Origin: Posidonia oceanica
Taxonomy: Eukaryota; Streptophyta; Magnoliopsida; Alismatales; Posidoniaceae
Assembly (NCBI GenBank): GCA_037176725.1
Contig: JAZBRS010000029.1
Span: 47,936,001 to 48,000,000 of the forward strand
Direction of reading: 5' to 3'
DNA length: 64,000 nucleotides
Notes under the pieces: generated by a model
What the model was told of the DNA's origin: nothing
The model's database searches: none
Seen by the model: the letters and a program-made list of their open reading frames with translations, nothing else
Shown: in pieces, positions 43,335 to 55,920 of the stretch
Layout of the letters: each line of letters begins with the position of its first letter
Position numbering within the stretch: the stretch's first letter is position 1
Translations under genes and position numbers: made by a program

Positions 43335-45374
43335 TTGCTCGCTTCTTTAATTAGAGGACGAGCGCCTTTGCGTGCCTTTCAGAAGTCACGTCTGTTTGTT
43401 TGCTCACTTCCCATATTTGAGGACGAGCGCCTTTGCGTGCCTTTTCATAGTCACGTCTGTTTGTTTGCTCACTTCCTTAATTTGAGGTCGTGTGCCTTTG
43501 AGTGCCTTTCCGAAGCCATGTCTGTATGTTTGCTGGCTTTCTTAATTTGAGGATGAGCGCCTTTGCGTCCCTTTTCGAAGTCATGTCTGTTTGTTTGCTC
43601 GCTTCCTTAATTTGAGGACGAGCGCCTTTGCGTGCCTTTTCGAAGTCACGTCTGTTTGTTTGCTCGCTTCCTTTATTTGAGGTCGAGTGCCTTTTCGAAG
43701 TCATGTTTGTTTGTTTGTTCGCTTCTACAATTTGAGGACGAGCGCCTTTGCGTGCCTTTTCGAAGTCACGTCTGTTTGTTTGCTCGCTTCCTTTATTTGA
43801 GGTCGAGCGCCTTTGCGTGCCTTTCCGAAGCCACGTCTGTTTCTTCGCTCACTTCCTTAATTTGAGGACAAGCGCCTTTGTGTGCCTTTTAGAAGTCATG
43901 TCTGTTTGTTTGCTCGCTTCCTTAAATTGACGACGAGTGCCTTTGCGTGCCTTTTCGATGTCTCGTCAGTTTGTTAGCTCACTTCCTTAAATTGAGGACG
44001 AGCACCTTTGCGTGCCTTTTCGAAGTCTCGTCTGTTTGTTTGCTCACTACCTTAATTTGAGGACGAGCGCCTTTGCGTGCCGTTTCGAAGCCAAGTCTAT
44101 TTGTTTGATCGCTTCCTTAATTTGAGGACGAGCGTCTTTGCGTGCCATTTCGAAGTCACGTCTATTTGTTTGCTTGCTTCCTTAATTTGAGGACGAGCGC
44201 CTTTGCGTGCCTTTTTGAACTCACGTCTGTTTGTTTGCTGGCTTCCTTAATTTGAGGACGAGCGCCTTTACATGCCTTTTTGAAGTCACGTCTGTTTGTT
44301 TGCTCGCTTCCTTAATTCGAGGTCGAGTGCCTTTTCGAAGTCACGTCTGTTTGTTTGCTCGCTTCTTTAATTAGAGGACGAGCGCCTTTGCGTGCCTTTT
44401 TGATGTCACGTCTGTTTGTTTGCTCACTTCCTTTATTTGAGAACAAGCGCCTTTGCGTGCTATTTCGAAGTCACGTCTGTTTGTTTGCTCACTTCCTTAA
44501 TTTGAGGTCGAGTGCCTTTGCGTGCCTTTCCGAAGCAATGTCTGTTAGTTTGCTGGCTTCCTCAATTTGAGGACGAGCGCCTTTGCGTGCCTTTTCGAAG
44601 TCGTGTCTGTTTGTTTGCTCGCTTCCTTAATTTGAGGACGAGCGCCTTTGCATGCCTTTTCGAAGTCACGTCTGTTTGTTTGCTCGCTTCCTTAATTTGT
44701 GGTCGAGTGCCTTTTCGAAGTCACGTTTGTTTGTTTGCTCGCTTCTATAATTTGTGGACGAGCGCCTTTGCGTGCCTTTTTGAAGCCACGTCTGTTTGTT
44801 TGCTCGCTTCCTTTATTTGAGGTCGAGCGCCTTTGCGTGCCTTTCCGAAGCCATGTCTGTTTCTTCGCTCACTTCCTTAATTTGAGGACAAGCGCCTTTG
44901 TGTGCCTTTTAGAAGTCATGTCAGTTTGTTTGCTCGCTTCCTTAATTTGACGACGAGTGCCTTTGCGTGCCTTTTCGATGTCTCATCTGTTTGTTTGATC
45001 ACTTCCTTAATTTGTGGACGGGCACCTTTGCGTGCCTTTTCGAAAACTCGTCTTTTTGTTTGCTCACTTCCTTAATTTGTGGACGAGCGCCTTTGCGTGC
45101 CTTTTCGAAGCCATGTCTGTTTGTTTGCTCGCTTCCTTAATTTGAGGACGAGCGCCATTGCGTGCCTTTTCGAAGTCACGTCTATTTGTTTGCTTGCTTC
45201 CTAAATTTGAGGACGAGCGCCTTTGCGTGCCTTTTTGAAGTCACGTCTGTTTGTTTGCTCGCTTCCTTAATTTGAGGACGAGCGCCTTTGCGTGCCTTTT
45301 CGAAGTCACGTCAGTTTGTTTGCTCGCTTCCATAATTCGAAGTCGTGTGCCTTTTCGAAGTCACGTCAGTATGT
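43335..45374 (+). repeat. Second locus of the paired 1,020-bp higher-order unit
   Basis: Landmarks at 43,335 recur at 44,355 (offset 1,020), as at 2.5, 9.3 and 20.7 kb, with the same monomer order: TTAATTAGAGG, TTCCCATATTTG, GGTCGTGTGCC, the short monomer, then the TTTCTTCGCTC cassette. It is more diverged from those copies than they are from one another. This places the shared ancestor of the 1,020-bp pair before the split of the two halves of the window. Confidence 0.78.
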
Positions 45375-46520
45375 TTGCTCGCTTCTTTAATTAGAGGACG
45401 AGCGCCAATGCATGCCTTTTTGAAGTCACGTATGTTTGTTTGCTACCTTCCTTTATTTGAGGACGAGTGCCTTTTCGAAGTCACGTCTGTTTGTTTGCTC
45501 GCTTCTTTAATTTGAGGACGAGCACCTTTACGTGCCTTTTCGTAGTCACGTTAGTTAGTTTGCTCGCTTCCTTAAATTGAGGACGAGCGCCTTTGCGTGC
45601 CTTTTCGAAGTCACGTCTGTTTGCTTGCTCGCTTCCTTAATTTGAGGACGAGTGCCTTTGCGTGCCTTTTCGATGTCACGTCTGTTTGTTTGCTCACTTC
45701 CTTAATTTGGGGACCAGCGCCTTTGCGTGCCTTTTCGAAGCCATGTCTGTTTGTTTGCTGGCTTCCGTAAATTAAAGACGAGCGCCTTTGCGTACCTTTT
45801 CGAAGTCACGTCTGTTTCTTTGCTCGCTTCCTTAATTTGAGGACGAGCGCCTTTGCGTGCCTTTTCGAAGTCACGTCTATTTGTTTGCTTGCGTCCTAAA
45901 TTTGAGGACGAGCGCCTTTGCGTGCCTTTTTGAAGTCACGTCTGTTTGTTTGCTCGCTTCCTTAATTTGAGGACGAGCGCCTTTGCGTGCCTTTTCGAAG
46001 TCACGTCTGTTTGTTTGCTCGCTTCCATAATTCGAAGTCGTGTGCCTTTTCGAAGTCACGTCAGTATGTTTGCTCGCTTCTTTAATTAGAGGACGAGCGC
46101 CAATGCATGCCTTTTTGTGGTCACGTATGTTTGTTTGCTACCTTCCTTTATTTGAGGACGAGTGCCATTTCGAAGTCACGTCTGTTTGTTTGCTCGCTTC
46201 TTTAATTTGAGGACGAGCACCTTTACGTGCCTTTTCGAATTCACGTTAGTTAGTTTGCTCGCTTCCTTAATTTGAGGACGAGCGCCTTTGCGTGCCTTTT
46301 CGAAGTCACGTCTGTTTGCTTGCTCGCTTCCTTAATTTGAGGACGAGTGCCTTTGCGTGCCTTTTCGATGTCACGTCTGTTTGTTTGCTCACTTCCTTAA
46401 TTTGGGGACCAGCGCCTTTGCGTGCCTTTTCGAAGCCATGTCTGTTTGTTTGCTGGCTTCCTTAATTTAAAGACGAGCGCCTTTGCGTACCTTTTCGAAG
46501 TCACGTCTGTTTGTTTGCTC
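45125..46520 (+). repeat. Tandem 695-bp duplication
   Basis: Landmarks TTAGAGGACG at 45,391 and 46,086, GTCTATTTG at about 45,180 and 45,875, and GGACGAGTGCC at 45,461 and 46,156 all show an offset of 695 bp. Both copies share unusual forms such as GCCAATGCATGCC, TTTGCTACCTTCC and GTTAGTTAGTTTGC. They differ at few sites, for example TTTTTGAAG versus TTTTTGTGG near 45,420 and 46,115. Related single copies lie near 55,740 and 57,840, where CTACCTTCC reads CTCACTTCC. The CTACC change is therefore younger than the split but older than the 695-bp event. Confidence 0.85.
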
Positions 46521-47900
46521 GCTTCCTTAATATGCGGTCGAGTGCCTTTTCGAAGTCACGTTTGTTTGTTTGCTCGCTTCTTTAATTTGAGGACGAGCGC
46601 CTTTGCGTGCCTTTTCGACGTCACGTCTGTTTGTTTGCTCGCTTCCTTTAATTGAGGTCGAGTGCCTTTGCGAGCCTTTCCGAAGCCACGTCTGTTTCTT
46701 CGCTCACTTCCTTAATTTGAGGACAAGCGCCTTTGTGTGCCTTTTAGAAGACATGCCTATTTTTTTGCTCGCTCCCTTAATTTGACGACGAGTGCCTTTG
46801 CGTGCCTTTTCGATGTCTCGTCTGTTTGTTTGCTCACTTCCTTAATTTGAGGACGAGCACCTTTGCGTGCCTTTTCGAAGTCTCGTCTGTTTGTATGCTC
46901 ACTTCCTTAATTTGAGGACAAGCGCCTTTGCGTGCCTTTTCGAAGCCTTCTTTGTTTGTTTGCTCGCTTCCTTAATTTGAGGACGAGCGCCTTTGCGTGC
47001 CTTTTCGAAGTCACGTCTACTTGTTTGCTTGCTTCCTTAATTCGAGGACGATAGCCTTTGCGTGCCTTTTCGAAGTCACGTCTGTTTGTTTCCAGGTTTT
47101 TAAATTGAGGACGAGAGCCATTGCGTGCCGTATCGAAGTCACGTCTGTTTATTTGCTCGCTTCCATAATTTGGGGACGAGCGCCTTTGCGTGCCTTTTCA
47201 AAGTCACGTCTGTTTGTTTGCTCGCTTCCTTAATTTGAGGTCGAGTGCCTTTTCGAAGTCACGTCTGTTTGTTTGATCGCTTCTTTAATTTGAGGACGAG
47301 CACCTTTACGTGCCTTTTCGAAGCCATGTCTGTTTGTTTGCTCGCTTCCATAATTTAAGGACGAGCGCCTTTGCGTGCCTTTTCGAAGTCACGTCTATTT
47401 GTTTGCTTGCTTCCTTAATTTGAGGACGAGCGCCTTGCGTGCCTTTTCGAAGTCACGTCGGTTTGTTTGCTCGCTTCCTTAATTTGAGGACGAGCGCCTT
47501 TGCGTGCTTTTTCGAAGTCACATCTGTTTGTTTGCTCGCTTCCTTTATTTGAGCTCGAGTGCCTTTGCATGCCTTTTCGATGTCACGTCTGTTTGTTTGC
47601 TCACTTCCTTAATTTGAGGACCTGCGCCTTTGCGTGCCTTTTCGAAGCCATGTCTGTTTGTTTGCTGGCTTCCTTAATTTAAAGACGAGCGCCTTCGCGT
47701 ACCTTTTCGAAGTCACGTCTGTTTGTTTGCTCGCTTCTTAATTTCAGGACGAGAGCCTTTGCATGCCTTTTCGAAGTCACGTCTGTTTATTTGCTCGCTT
47801 CTTTAATTTGAGGGCGAGCGCCCTTGCGTGCCTTTTCGAAGTCACGTCTGTTTGTTTGCTCGCTTCCTTAATTTGAGGACGAGCACCTTTGCGTGCCTTT
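46521..47900 (+). repeat. Satellite segment shared with 56.4-57.1 and 58.3-59.9 kb
   Basis: This is colinear with about 56,430-57,070 (offset 9,836) and, further right, with 59,264-59,874 (offset 12,004). Distinctive monomers read TTTCGACGTCACG, GCCTATTTTTTTGCTCGCTC, GGACGATAGCC and TTTCCAGGTTTTTAAATTG, and a 63-64-bp form reads GCGCCTTGCGTGCC near 47,435 and 59,440. No gene is present. Confidence 0.75.
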
Positions 47901-49949
47901 TCGAAGTCACGTCTGTTTGTTTGCTCGCTTCCCTAATTTGAGGTCGAGTGCCTTTTCGAAGTCACGTTTGTTTGTTTGCTCGCTTCTTCAATTTGAGGAC
48001 GAGCACCTTTGCGTGCCTTTTCGAAGTAACGTCTGTTTGTTAGCTCGCTTCCTTTATTTGAGGTCGAGCGCCTTTGCGTGCCTTTCCGAAGCCACGTCAG
48101 TTTCTTCGCTCACTTCCTTAATATGAGGACAAGCGCCTTTATGTGCCTTTTCGATGTCATGTCTGTTTGTTTGCTCGCTTCCTTAATTTGACGACGAGTG
48201 ACTTTGCGTCCCTTTTCGATGTCTTGTCTGTTTGTTTGCTCACTTCCTTAATTTGAGGATGAGCGCCTTTGCGTGCCTTTTCGAAGCCATGTCTGTTTGT
48301 TTGCTGGGTTTCATAATTTATAGACGAGCGCCTTTGCGTACATTTTCAATGTCACGTCTGTTTGTTTGCCCGCTTCATAATTTGAGGACGAGAGCCTTTG
48401 CATGCCTTTTCGAAGTCACGTCTCTTTATTTGCTCGCTTCTTTAATTTGAGGACGAGCGCCTTTGCACACCTTTTCGAAGCCACGTCTGTTTCTTCGCTC
48501 ACTTCCATAATTTGAGGACAAGCGCCTTTGTGTGCCGTTTAGAAGTCATATCTGTTTGTTTGCTCGCTTCCTTAATTTGACGACGAGTGCCTTTGCGTGC
48601 CTTTTCGATGTCTCGTCAGTTTGTTTGTTCACTTCCTTAAATTGAGGACGAGCACCTTTGCGTGCCTTTTCGAAGTCTCGTCAGTTTGTTTGCTCACGTC
48701 CTTAATTTGAGGACGAGAGCCTTTGCGTGCCATTTCGAAGCCTTGTCTGTTTGTTTGCTGGGTTTCATAATTTAAAGACGAGCGCCTTTGCGTACCTTTT
48801 CGAAGTCACGTCTGTTTGTTTGCCCGCTTCATAATTTGAGGACGAGAGCCTTTGCATGCCTTTTCGAAGTCACGTCTCCTTATTTGCTCGCTTCTTTAAT
48901 TTGAGGACGAGCGTCTTTGCGTACCATTTCGAAGTCACGTCTGTTTGTTTGCTCGCTTCTTAATTTGAGGACGAGTGCCTTTGCATGCCTTTTCGAAGTC
49001 ACGTCTGTTTATATGCTCGCTTCTTTAATTTGAGGACGAGCGCCTTTGCTTGCCTTTTCGATGTCACGTCCGTTTGTTTGCTCGCTTCCTTAATTTGAGA
49101 ACAAGTGCCTTTGCGTGCCTTTTCGAAGTCACGTCTGTTTGTTTGCTCGCTTCCTTAATTTGAGGTCAAGTGCCTTTTCGAAGTCACGTTTGTTTGTTTG
49201 CTCGCTTCTTTAATTTGAGGACGAGCGCCTTTGCGTGCCTTTTCGAAGTCACGTCTGTTTGTTTGCTCGCTCGCTTCCTTTATTTGAGGTCGAGCGCCTT
49301 TGCGTGCCTTTCCGAAGCCACGTCTGTTTCTTCGCTCACTTCCTTAATTTGAGGACAAGCGCCATTGTGTGCCATTCAGAAGTCATGTCTGTTTGTTTGC
49401 TCGCTTCCTTAATTTGACGACGAGTGCCTTTGCGTGCCTTTTCGATGTCTCGTCTGTTTGTTTGCTCACTTCCTTAAATTGTGGACGAGCACCTTTGCGT
49501 GCCTTTTCGAAGTCTCGTCTGTTTGTTTGCACACTTCCTTAATTTGTGGACGAGCGCCTTTGCGTGCCTTTTCGAAGCCCTCTATGTTTGTTTGCTCGCT
49601 TCTGTAATTTGAGGACAAGCGCCTTTGCGTGCCTTTTCGAAGTCACGTCTATTTGTTTGCTTGCTTGCTTAATTTGAGGACGAGAGCCTTTGCGTGCCTT
49701 TTCGAAGTCACGTCTGTTTGTTTGCAAACTTCTTAAATTGAGGACGAGAGCCTTTGTGTGCCTTTTCGAAGTCACGTCTGTTTATTTGCTCGCTTCCTTA
49801 ATTTGGGGACGAGCGCCTTTGCGTGCCTTTTCGAAGTCACGTCCGTTTGTTTGCTCGCTTCCTTAATTTGAGGTCGAGTGCCTTTTCGAAGTCACGTCTG
49901 TTTATTTGCTCGCTTCTTTAATTTGAGGACGAGCGCCTTTGCGTGCCTT
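47901..49949 (+). repeat. ~2.05-kb segment missing from the 59.9-kb copy
   Basis: The matching region at 59.9 kb jumps from the equivalent of about 47.88 kb to the equivalent of about 49.95 kb (offset change from 12,004 to 9,954). This segment therefore has no counterpart there. Internally it holds relatives of the 1,407-bp HOR (GACTTTGCGTCCC near 48,200; GCTGGGTTTCATAATTT near 48,303). A roughly 454-bp spaced repetition of the latter marker lies near 48,757. Confidence 0.7.
49266..49278 (+). repeat. 4-bp duplication giving a 69-bp monomer
   Basis: The monomer end reads GCTCGCTCGCTTCC, with CTCG duplicated, so this unit is 69 bp long. I saw no other copy of this variant in the window, including in the related blocks. 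It appears to be a private, young mutation or a sequencing error. Confidence 0.75.
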
Positions 49950-51531
49950 TTCGAAGTCACGTCTGTTTGTTTGCTCGCTTCCTTAATTTGAGGACGAGCG
50001 CCTTTGCGTGCCTTTTCGAAATCACGTCCGTTTGTTTGCTCGCTTACTTAATTTGAGGTCGATTGCCATTTCAAAGTCACGTTTGTTTGTTTGCTCGCTT
50101 CTTTAATTTGAGGACGAGCGCCTTCGCGTGCCTTTTCGAAGTCACGTCTGTTTGTTTGCTCGCTTCCTTTATTTGAGGTCGAGCGCCTTTGCGTGTCTTT
50201 CCGAAGCCACGTCTGTTTCTTCGCTCACTTCCTTAATATGAGGACAAGCGCCTTTGTTTGCCTCTTCGAAGTTATGTCTGTTTGTTTGCTCGCTTCCATA
50301 ATTTGACGATGAGTGCCTTTGCGTGCCTTTTCGATGTCTCGTCTGTTTGTATGCTCACTTCCTTAATTTGAGGACGAGCGCCTTTGCGTGCCTTTTCAAA
50401 GTCACGTCTGTTTGTTTGCTCGCTTCCTTAATTTGAGGACGAGCGCCTTTGCGTGACATTTCGAAGTCACGTCTGTTTGTTTCCTCACTTCCTTAATTTG
50501 AGGACGAGTGCCTTTGCATGCCTTTTCGATGCCGCGTCTGTTTGTTTGCTCACTTCCTCAATTTGATGACGAGCGCCTTTGTGTGCTTCATCGAGGTCAC
50601 GTCTGTTTGTTTGCACACTTCCTTAATTTGAGGACGAGCGCCTTTACGTGCCTTTTCGTAGTCTCGTCTGTTTGTTTGCTCACTTCCTTAATTTGAGGAC
50701 GAGCGCCTTTACGTGCCTTTTCGAAGTCTCGTCTGTTTGTTTGCTCACTTCCTTAATTTGAGGACGAGCGCCTTTGCGTGCCTTTTCGAAGCCGTGTCTG
50801 TTTGTTTGCTCGCTTCCTTAATTTGAGGACGAGCGCCATTGCGTGCCTTTTCGAAGTCACGTCTATTTGTTTGCTTGCTTCCTTAATTTGAGGACCAGCG
50901 CCTTTGCTTGCCTTTTCGAAGTCACGTCCGTTTGTTTGCTAGCTTCTTAATTTGAGGACAAGAGCCATTGCTTGCCTTTTCGAAGTCACGTCTGTTTATT
51001 TGCTCGCTTCCTTAATTTGGGGACGAGTGCCTTTGAGTGCCTTTTTGGAGTCACGTCTGTTTGTTTGCCCGCGTCCTTAATTTGAGGACGAGCGCCTTTG
51101 TGTGCCTTTTCGAAGTCAAGCCTGTTTGTATGCTCGCTTCCTTAATTCGAGGTCGAGTGCCTTTTCGAAGTCACGTCTGTTTGTTTGCTCACTTCTTTAA
51201 TTAGAGGATGAGCGCCTTTGCGTGCCTTTTTGAAGTCATGTCAGTTTGTTTGCTTGCTTCTTAATTTGAGGACGAGAGCCTTTGCGTGCCTTTTCGAAGT
51301 CACGTCTGTTTATTTGCTCGCTTCCTAAATTTGGGGACGAGCTCCTCTGCGTGCCTTTTTGAAGTCACGTCTGTTTGTTTGCTCGCTTCTTTAATTTGAG
51401 GACGAGCCCCTTGGCGTGCCTTTTCGAAGTCACGTCTGTTTGTTTGCTCGCTTCCTTAATTTGAGGTCGAGTGCCTTTTCGAAGTCACGTTTGTTTGTTT
51501 GCTCGCTTCTATAGTTTGAGGACGAGCGCCT
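49950..51531 (+). repeat. Satellite segment repeated at 59.9-61.4 kb
   Basis: This is colinear with 59,904-61,420 at offset 9,954, becoming 9,889 after about 50,700. The 65-bp change comes from an additional monomer here near 50,640-50,760, where two successive monomers read CCTTTACGTGCC with GTCTCG and the later copy has one. Shared rare markers are GGTCGATTGCC (near 50,060), GATGCCGCG (near 50,528), CTTCATCGAGG (near 50,586) and TTTTTGGAGTC (near 51,043). Confidence 0.8.
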
Positions 51532-54344
51532 TTGCGTGCCTTTTCGAAGTCACGTCTGTTTGTTTGCTCGCTTCCTTTATTTGAGGTCGAGCGCCATTGC
51601 GTGCCTTTCCGAAGCCACGTCTGTTTCTTCGCTCACATCCTTAATTTGAGGACAAGCGCCTTTGTGTGCCTTTTAGAAGTCATGTCTGTTTGTTTGCTCG
51701 CTTCCTTAATTTGACGACGAGTGCCTTTGCCTGCCTTTTCGAAGTCTCGTCTGTTTGTTTGCTCACTTCCTTAATTTGAGGACGAGCACCTTTGTGTGCC
51801 ATTTCGATGTCTAGTCTGTTTGTTGGCTCACTTCCTTAATTTGAGGACAAGCACCATTGCGTGCCTTTTCGAAGCCATGTCTATTTGTTTGCTGGCTTCC
51901 TTAATTTAAAGACGAGCGCCATTGCGTACCTTTTCGAAGTCACGTCTGTTTGTTTGCTCGCTTCTTAATTTGAGGACGAGAGCCTCTGCATGCCTTTTCG
52001 AAGTCACGTCTGTTTATTTGCTCGCTTCTTTAATTTGAGGGCGAGCGCCTTTGCGTGCCTTTTCGAAGTCACGTCTGTTTGTTTGCTCGCTTCCTTAATT
52101 TGAGGACGAGCGCCTTTTCGTGCCTTTTCGAAGTCACGTCTGTTTGTTTGCTCGCTTCCTTAATTTGAGGTCGAGTGCCTTTTCGTAGTCACGTTTGTTT
52201 GTTTGCTCGCTTCTTTAATTTGAGGACGAGCGCCTTTGCGTGCCTTTTCGAAGTAACGTCTGTTTGTTTGCTCGCTTCCTTTATTTGAGGTCGAGCGCCT
52301 TTGCGTGCGTTTCCGAAGCCACGTCTGTTTCTTCGCTCACTTCCTTAATATGAGGACAAGCGCCTTTGTGTGCCTTTTCGATGTCAAGTCCGTTTGTTTG
52401 CTCGCTTCCATAATTTGACGACGAGTGACTTTGCGTCCCTTTTCGATGTCTCGTCAGTTTGTTTGCTCACTTCCTTAATTTGAGGACGAGGGCCTTTGCG
52501 TGCTTTTCGAAGCCGTGTCTGTTTGTTTGCTGGGTTTCATAATTTAAAGACGAGCGCCTTTGCGTACATTTTCGAAGTCACGTCTGTTTGTTTGCCCGCT
52601 TCAAAATTTGAGGACGAGAGCCTTTGCATGCCTTTTCGAAGTCACGTCTCTTTATTTGCTCGATTCTTTAATTTGAGGACGAGCGCCTTTGCATACCTTT
52701 TCGAAGTCACGTCTGTTTGTTTGCTCGCTTCTTAATTTGAGGACGAGAGCATTTGCATGCCTTTTCGAAGTGACGTCTGTTTATTTGTTCGCTTCTTTAA
52801 TTTGAGGACGAGCGCCTTTGCTTGCCTTTTCGAAGTCACGTCTGTTTGTTTGCTCGCTTCCTTAATATGAGGTGGAGTGCCTTTTCGAAGTCACATTTGT
52901 TTGTTTGCTCGCTTCTTTAAATTGAGGACGAGCGCCTTTGCGTGCCTTTTCGAAGTCACGTCTGTTTGTTTGCTCGCTTCCTTTATTTGAGGTCGAGCGC
53001 CTTTGCGTGCCATTCCGAAGCCACGTCTGTTTCTTCGCTCACTTCCTTAATTTGAGGACAAGCGCCTTTGTGTGCCTTTCAGAAGTCATGTCTGTTTGTT
53101 TGCTCGCTTCCTTAATTTGACGACGAGTGCCTTTGCGTGCCTTTTCGAGGCCTCGTCTGTTTGTTTGCTCACTTCCTTTAATTGAGGACGAGCACCTTTG
53201 CGTGCCTTTTCGAAGTCTCGTCTGTTTGTTTGCACACTTCCTTTAATTGAGGACGAGCACCATTGCGTGCCTTTTCGAAGCCATGTCTGTTTGTTTGCTG
53301 GCTTCCTTAATTTAAAGACGAGCGCCATTGCGTACCTTTTCGAAGTCACGTCTGTTTGTTTGCTCGCTTCTTAATTTGAGGACGTGAGCCTTTGCATGCC
53401 TTTTCGAAGTCACGTCTGTTTATTTGCTCGCTTCTTTAATTTGAGGGCGAGCGCCTTTGCGTGCCTTTTCGAAGTCACGTCTGTTTGTTTGCTCGCTTCC
53501 TTAATTTGAGGACGAGCGCCTTTTCGTGCCTTTTCGAAGTCACGTCTGTTTGTTTGCTCGCTTCCTTAATTTGAGGTCGAGTGCCTTTTCGTAGTCACGT
53601 TTGTTTGTTTGCTCGCTTCTTTAATTTGAGGACGAGCGCCTTTGCGTGCCTTTTCGAAGTAACGTCTGTTTGTTTGCTCGCTTCCTTTATTTGAGGTCGA
53701 GCGCCTTTGCGTGCCTTTCCGAAGCCACGTCTGTTTCTTCGCTCACTTCCTTAATATGAGGACAAGCGCCTTTGTGTGCCTTTTCGATGTCAAGTCCGTT
53801 TGTTTGCTCGCTTCCTTAATTTGACGACGAGTGACTTTGCGTCCCTTTTCGATGTCTCGTCAGTTTGTTTGCTCACTTCCTTAATTTGAGGACGAGGGCC
53901 TTTGCGTGCCTTTTCGAAGCCTTGTCTGTTTGTTTGCTGGGTTTCATAATTTAAAGACGAGCGCCTTTGCGTACAATTTCGAAGTCACGTCTGTTTGTTT
54001 GCCCGCTTCATAATTTGAGGACGAGAGCCTTTGCATGCCTTTTCGAAGTGACGTCTCTTTATTTGCTCGCTTCTTTAATTTGAGGACGAGCGCCTTTGCA
54101 TACCTTTTCGAAGTCACGTTTGTTTGTTTGCTCGCTTCTTAATTTGAGGACGAGAGCATTTGCATGCCTTTTCGAAGTGACGTCTGTTTATTTGTTCGCT
54201 TCTTTAATTTGAGGACGAGCGCCTTTGCTAGCCTTTTCGAAGTCACGTTTGTTTGTTTGCTCGCTTCCTTAATATGAGGTCGAGTGCCTTTTCGAAGTCA
54301 CATTTGTTTGTTTGCTCGCTTCTTTAAATTGAGGACGAGCGCCT
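51532..54344 (+). repeat. Two tandem 1,407-bp higher-order units
   Basis: The landmark monomer at 51,532 recurs at 52,938 and 54,345 (offsets 1,406 and 1,407). Each unit contains two TTTCTTCGCTC cassettes about 704 bp apart. Shared private forms include GCCATTGCGTACC, GCGCCTTTTCGTGCC, GACTTTGCGTCCC, GCTGGGTTTCATAATTT and GAAGTGACG. The equivalent region at 61,421-62,827 has one unit only. Confidence 0.85.
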
Positions 54345-55112
54345 TTGCGTGCCTTTTCGAAGTCACGTCTGTTTGTTTGCTCGCTTCCTTTATTTGAGGT
54401 CGAGCGCCTTTGCGTGCCTTTCCGAAGCCACGTCTGTTTCTTCGCTCACTTCCTTAATTTGAGGACAAGCGCCTTTGTGTGCCTTTCAGAAGTCATGTCT
54501 GTTTGTTTGCTCGCTTCCTTAATTTGACGACGAGTGCCTTTGCGTGCCTTTTCGATGCCTCGTCTGTTTGTTTGCTCACTTCCTTTAATTGAGGACGAGC
54601 ACCATTGCGTGCCTTTTCGAAGTCTCGTCTGTTTGTTTGCACACTTCCTTAATTTGTGGACGAGCGCCTTTGCGTGCCTTTTCGAAGCCTTCTCTGTTTG
54701 TTTGCTCGCTTCTTTAATTTGAGGACGAGCGCCTTTGCGTGCCATTTCGAAGTCACGTCTATTTGTTTGCTTGCTTCCTTAATTTGAGGACGAGAGCCTT
54801 TGCGTGCCTTTTCGAAGTCACGTCTGTTTGTTTGCAAACTTCTTAAATTGAGGACGAGAGCCTTTGCGTGCCTTTTCGAAGTCACGTCTGTTTATTTGCT
54901 CACTTCCTTAATTTGGGGACGAGCGCCTTTGCGTGCCTTTTCGAAGTCATGTCTGTTTGTTTGCTCGCTTCCTTAATTTGAGGTCGAGTGCCTTTTCGAA
55001 GTCACGTCTGTTTATTTGCTCGCTTCTATAATTTGTGGACGAGCGCCTTTGCGTGCCTTTTCGAAGTCACGTTTGTTAGTTTACTCGCTTCTATAATTTG
55101 TGGACGAGCGCC
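54345..55112 (+). repeat. Partial third 1,407-bp unit and transition
   Basis: The start of a third unit (54,345 to about 54,530) passes into monomers matching 49.4-49.8 kb and 62.8-63.4 kb (offset 8,483). Markers are GATGCCTCG, GAAGCCTTCTCTG and TTTGCAAACTTC. No gene or unique sequence was seen. Confidence 0.75.
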
Positions 55113-55920
55113 TTTGCGTGCCTTTTCGAAGCCACGTCTGTTTGTTTGCTCGCTTCCTTTATTTGCGGTCGAGCGCCTTTGCGTGCCTTTCCGAAGCCAT
55201 GTCTGTTTCTTCGCTCACTTCCTTAATTTGAGGACAAGCGCCTTTGTGTGCCTTTTAGAAGTCATGTCAGTTTGTTTGCTCGCTTCCTTAATTTGACGAC
55301 GAGTGCCTTTGCGTGCCTTTTCGATGTCTCATCTGTTTGTTTGATCACTTCCTTAATTTGTGGACGGGCACCTTTGCGTGCCTTTTCGAAGTCTCGTCTG
55401 TTTGTTTGCTCACTTCCTTAATTAGTGGACGAGCGCCTTTGCGTGCCTTTTCGAAGCCATGTCTGTTTGTTTGCTCGCTTCCTTAATTTGAGGACGAGCG
55501 CCTTTGCGTGCCTTTTCGAAGTCACGTCTATTTGTTTGCTTGCTTCCTAAATTTGAGGACGAGCGCCTTTGCGTGCCTTTTTGAAGTCACGTCTGTTTGT
55601 TTGCTCGCTTCCTTAATTTGAGGACGAGTGCCTTTGCGTGCCTTTTCGAAGTCACGTCTGTTTGTTTGCTCGCTTCCATAATTCGAAGTCGTGTGCCTTT
55701 TCGAAGTCACGTCAGTATGTTTGCTCGCTTCTTTAATTAGAGGACGAGCGCCAATGCATGCCTTTTTGAAGTCACGTATGTTTGTTTGCTCACTTCCTTT
55801 ATTTGAGGACGAGTGCCTTTTCGAAGTCACGTCTGTTTGTTTGCCCGCTTCTTTAATTTGAGGACGAGCACCTTTACGTGCCTTTTCGAAGTCACGTTAG
55901 TTAGTTTGCTCGCTTCCTTA

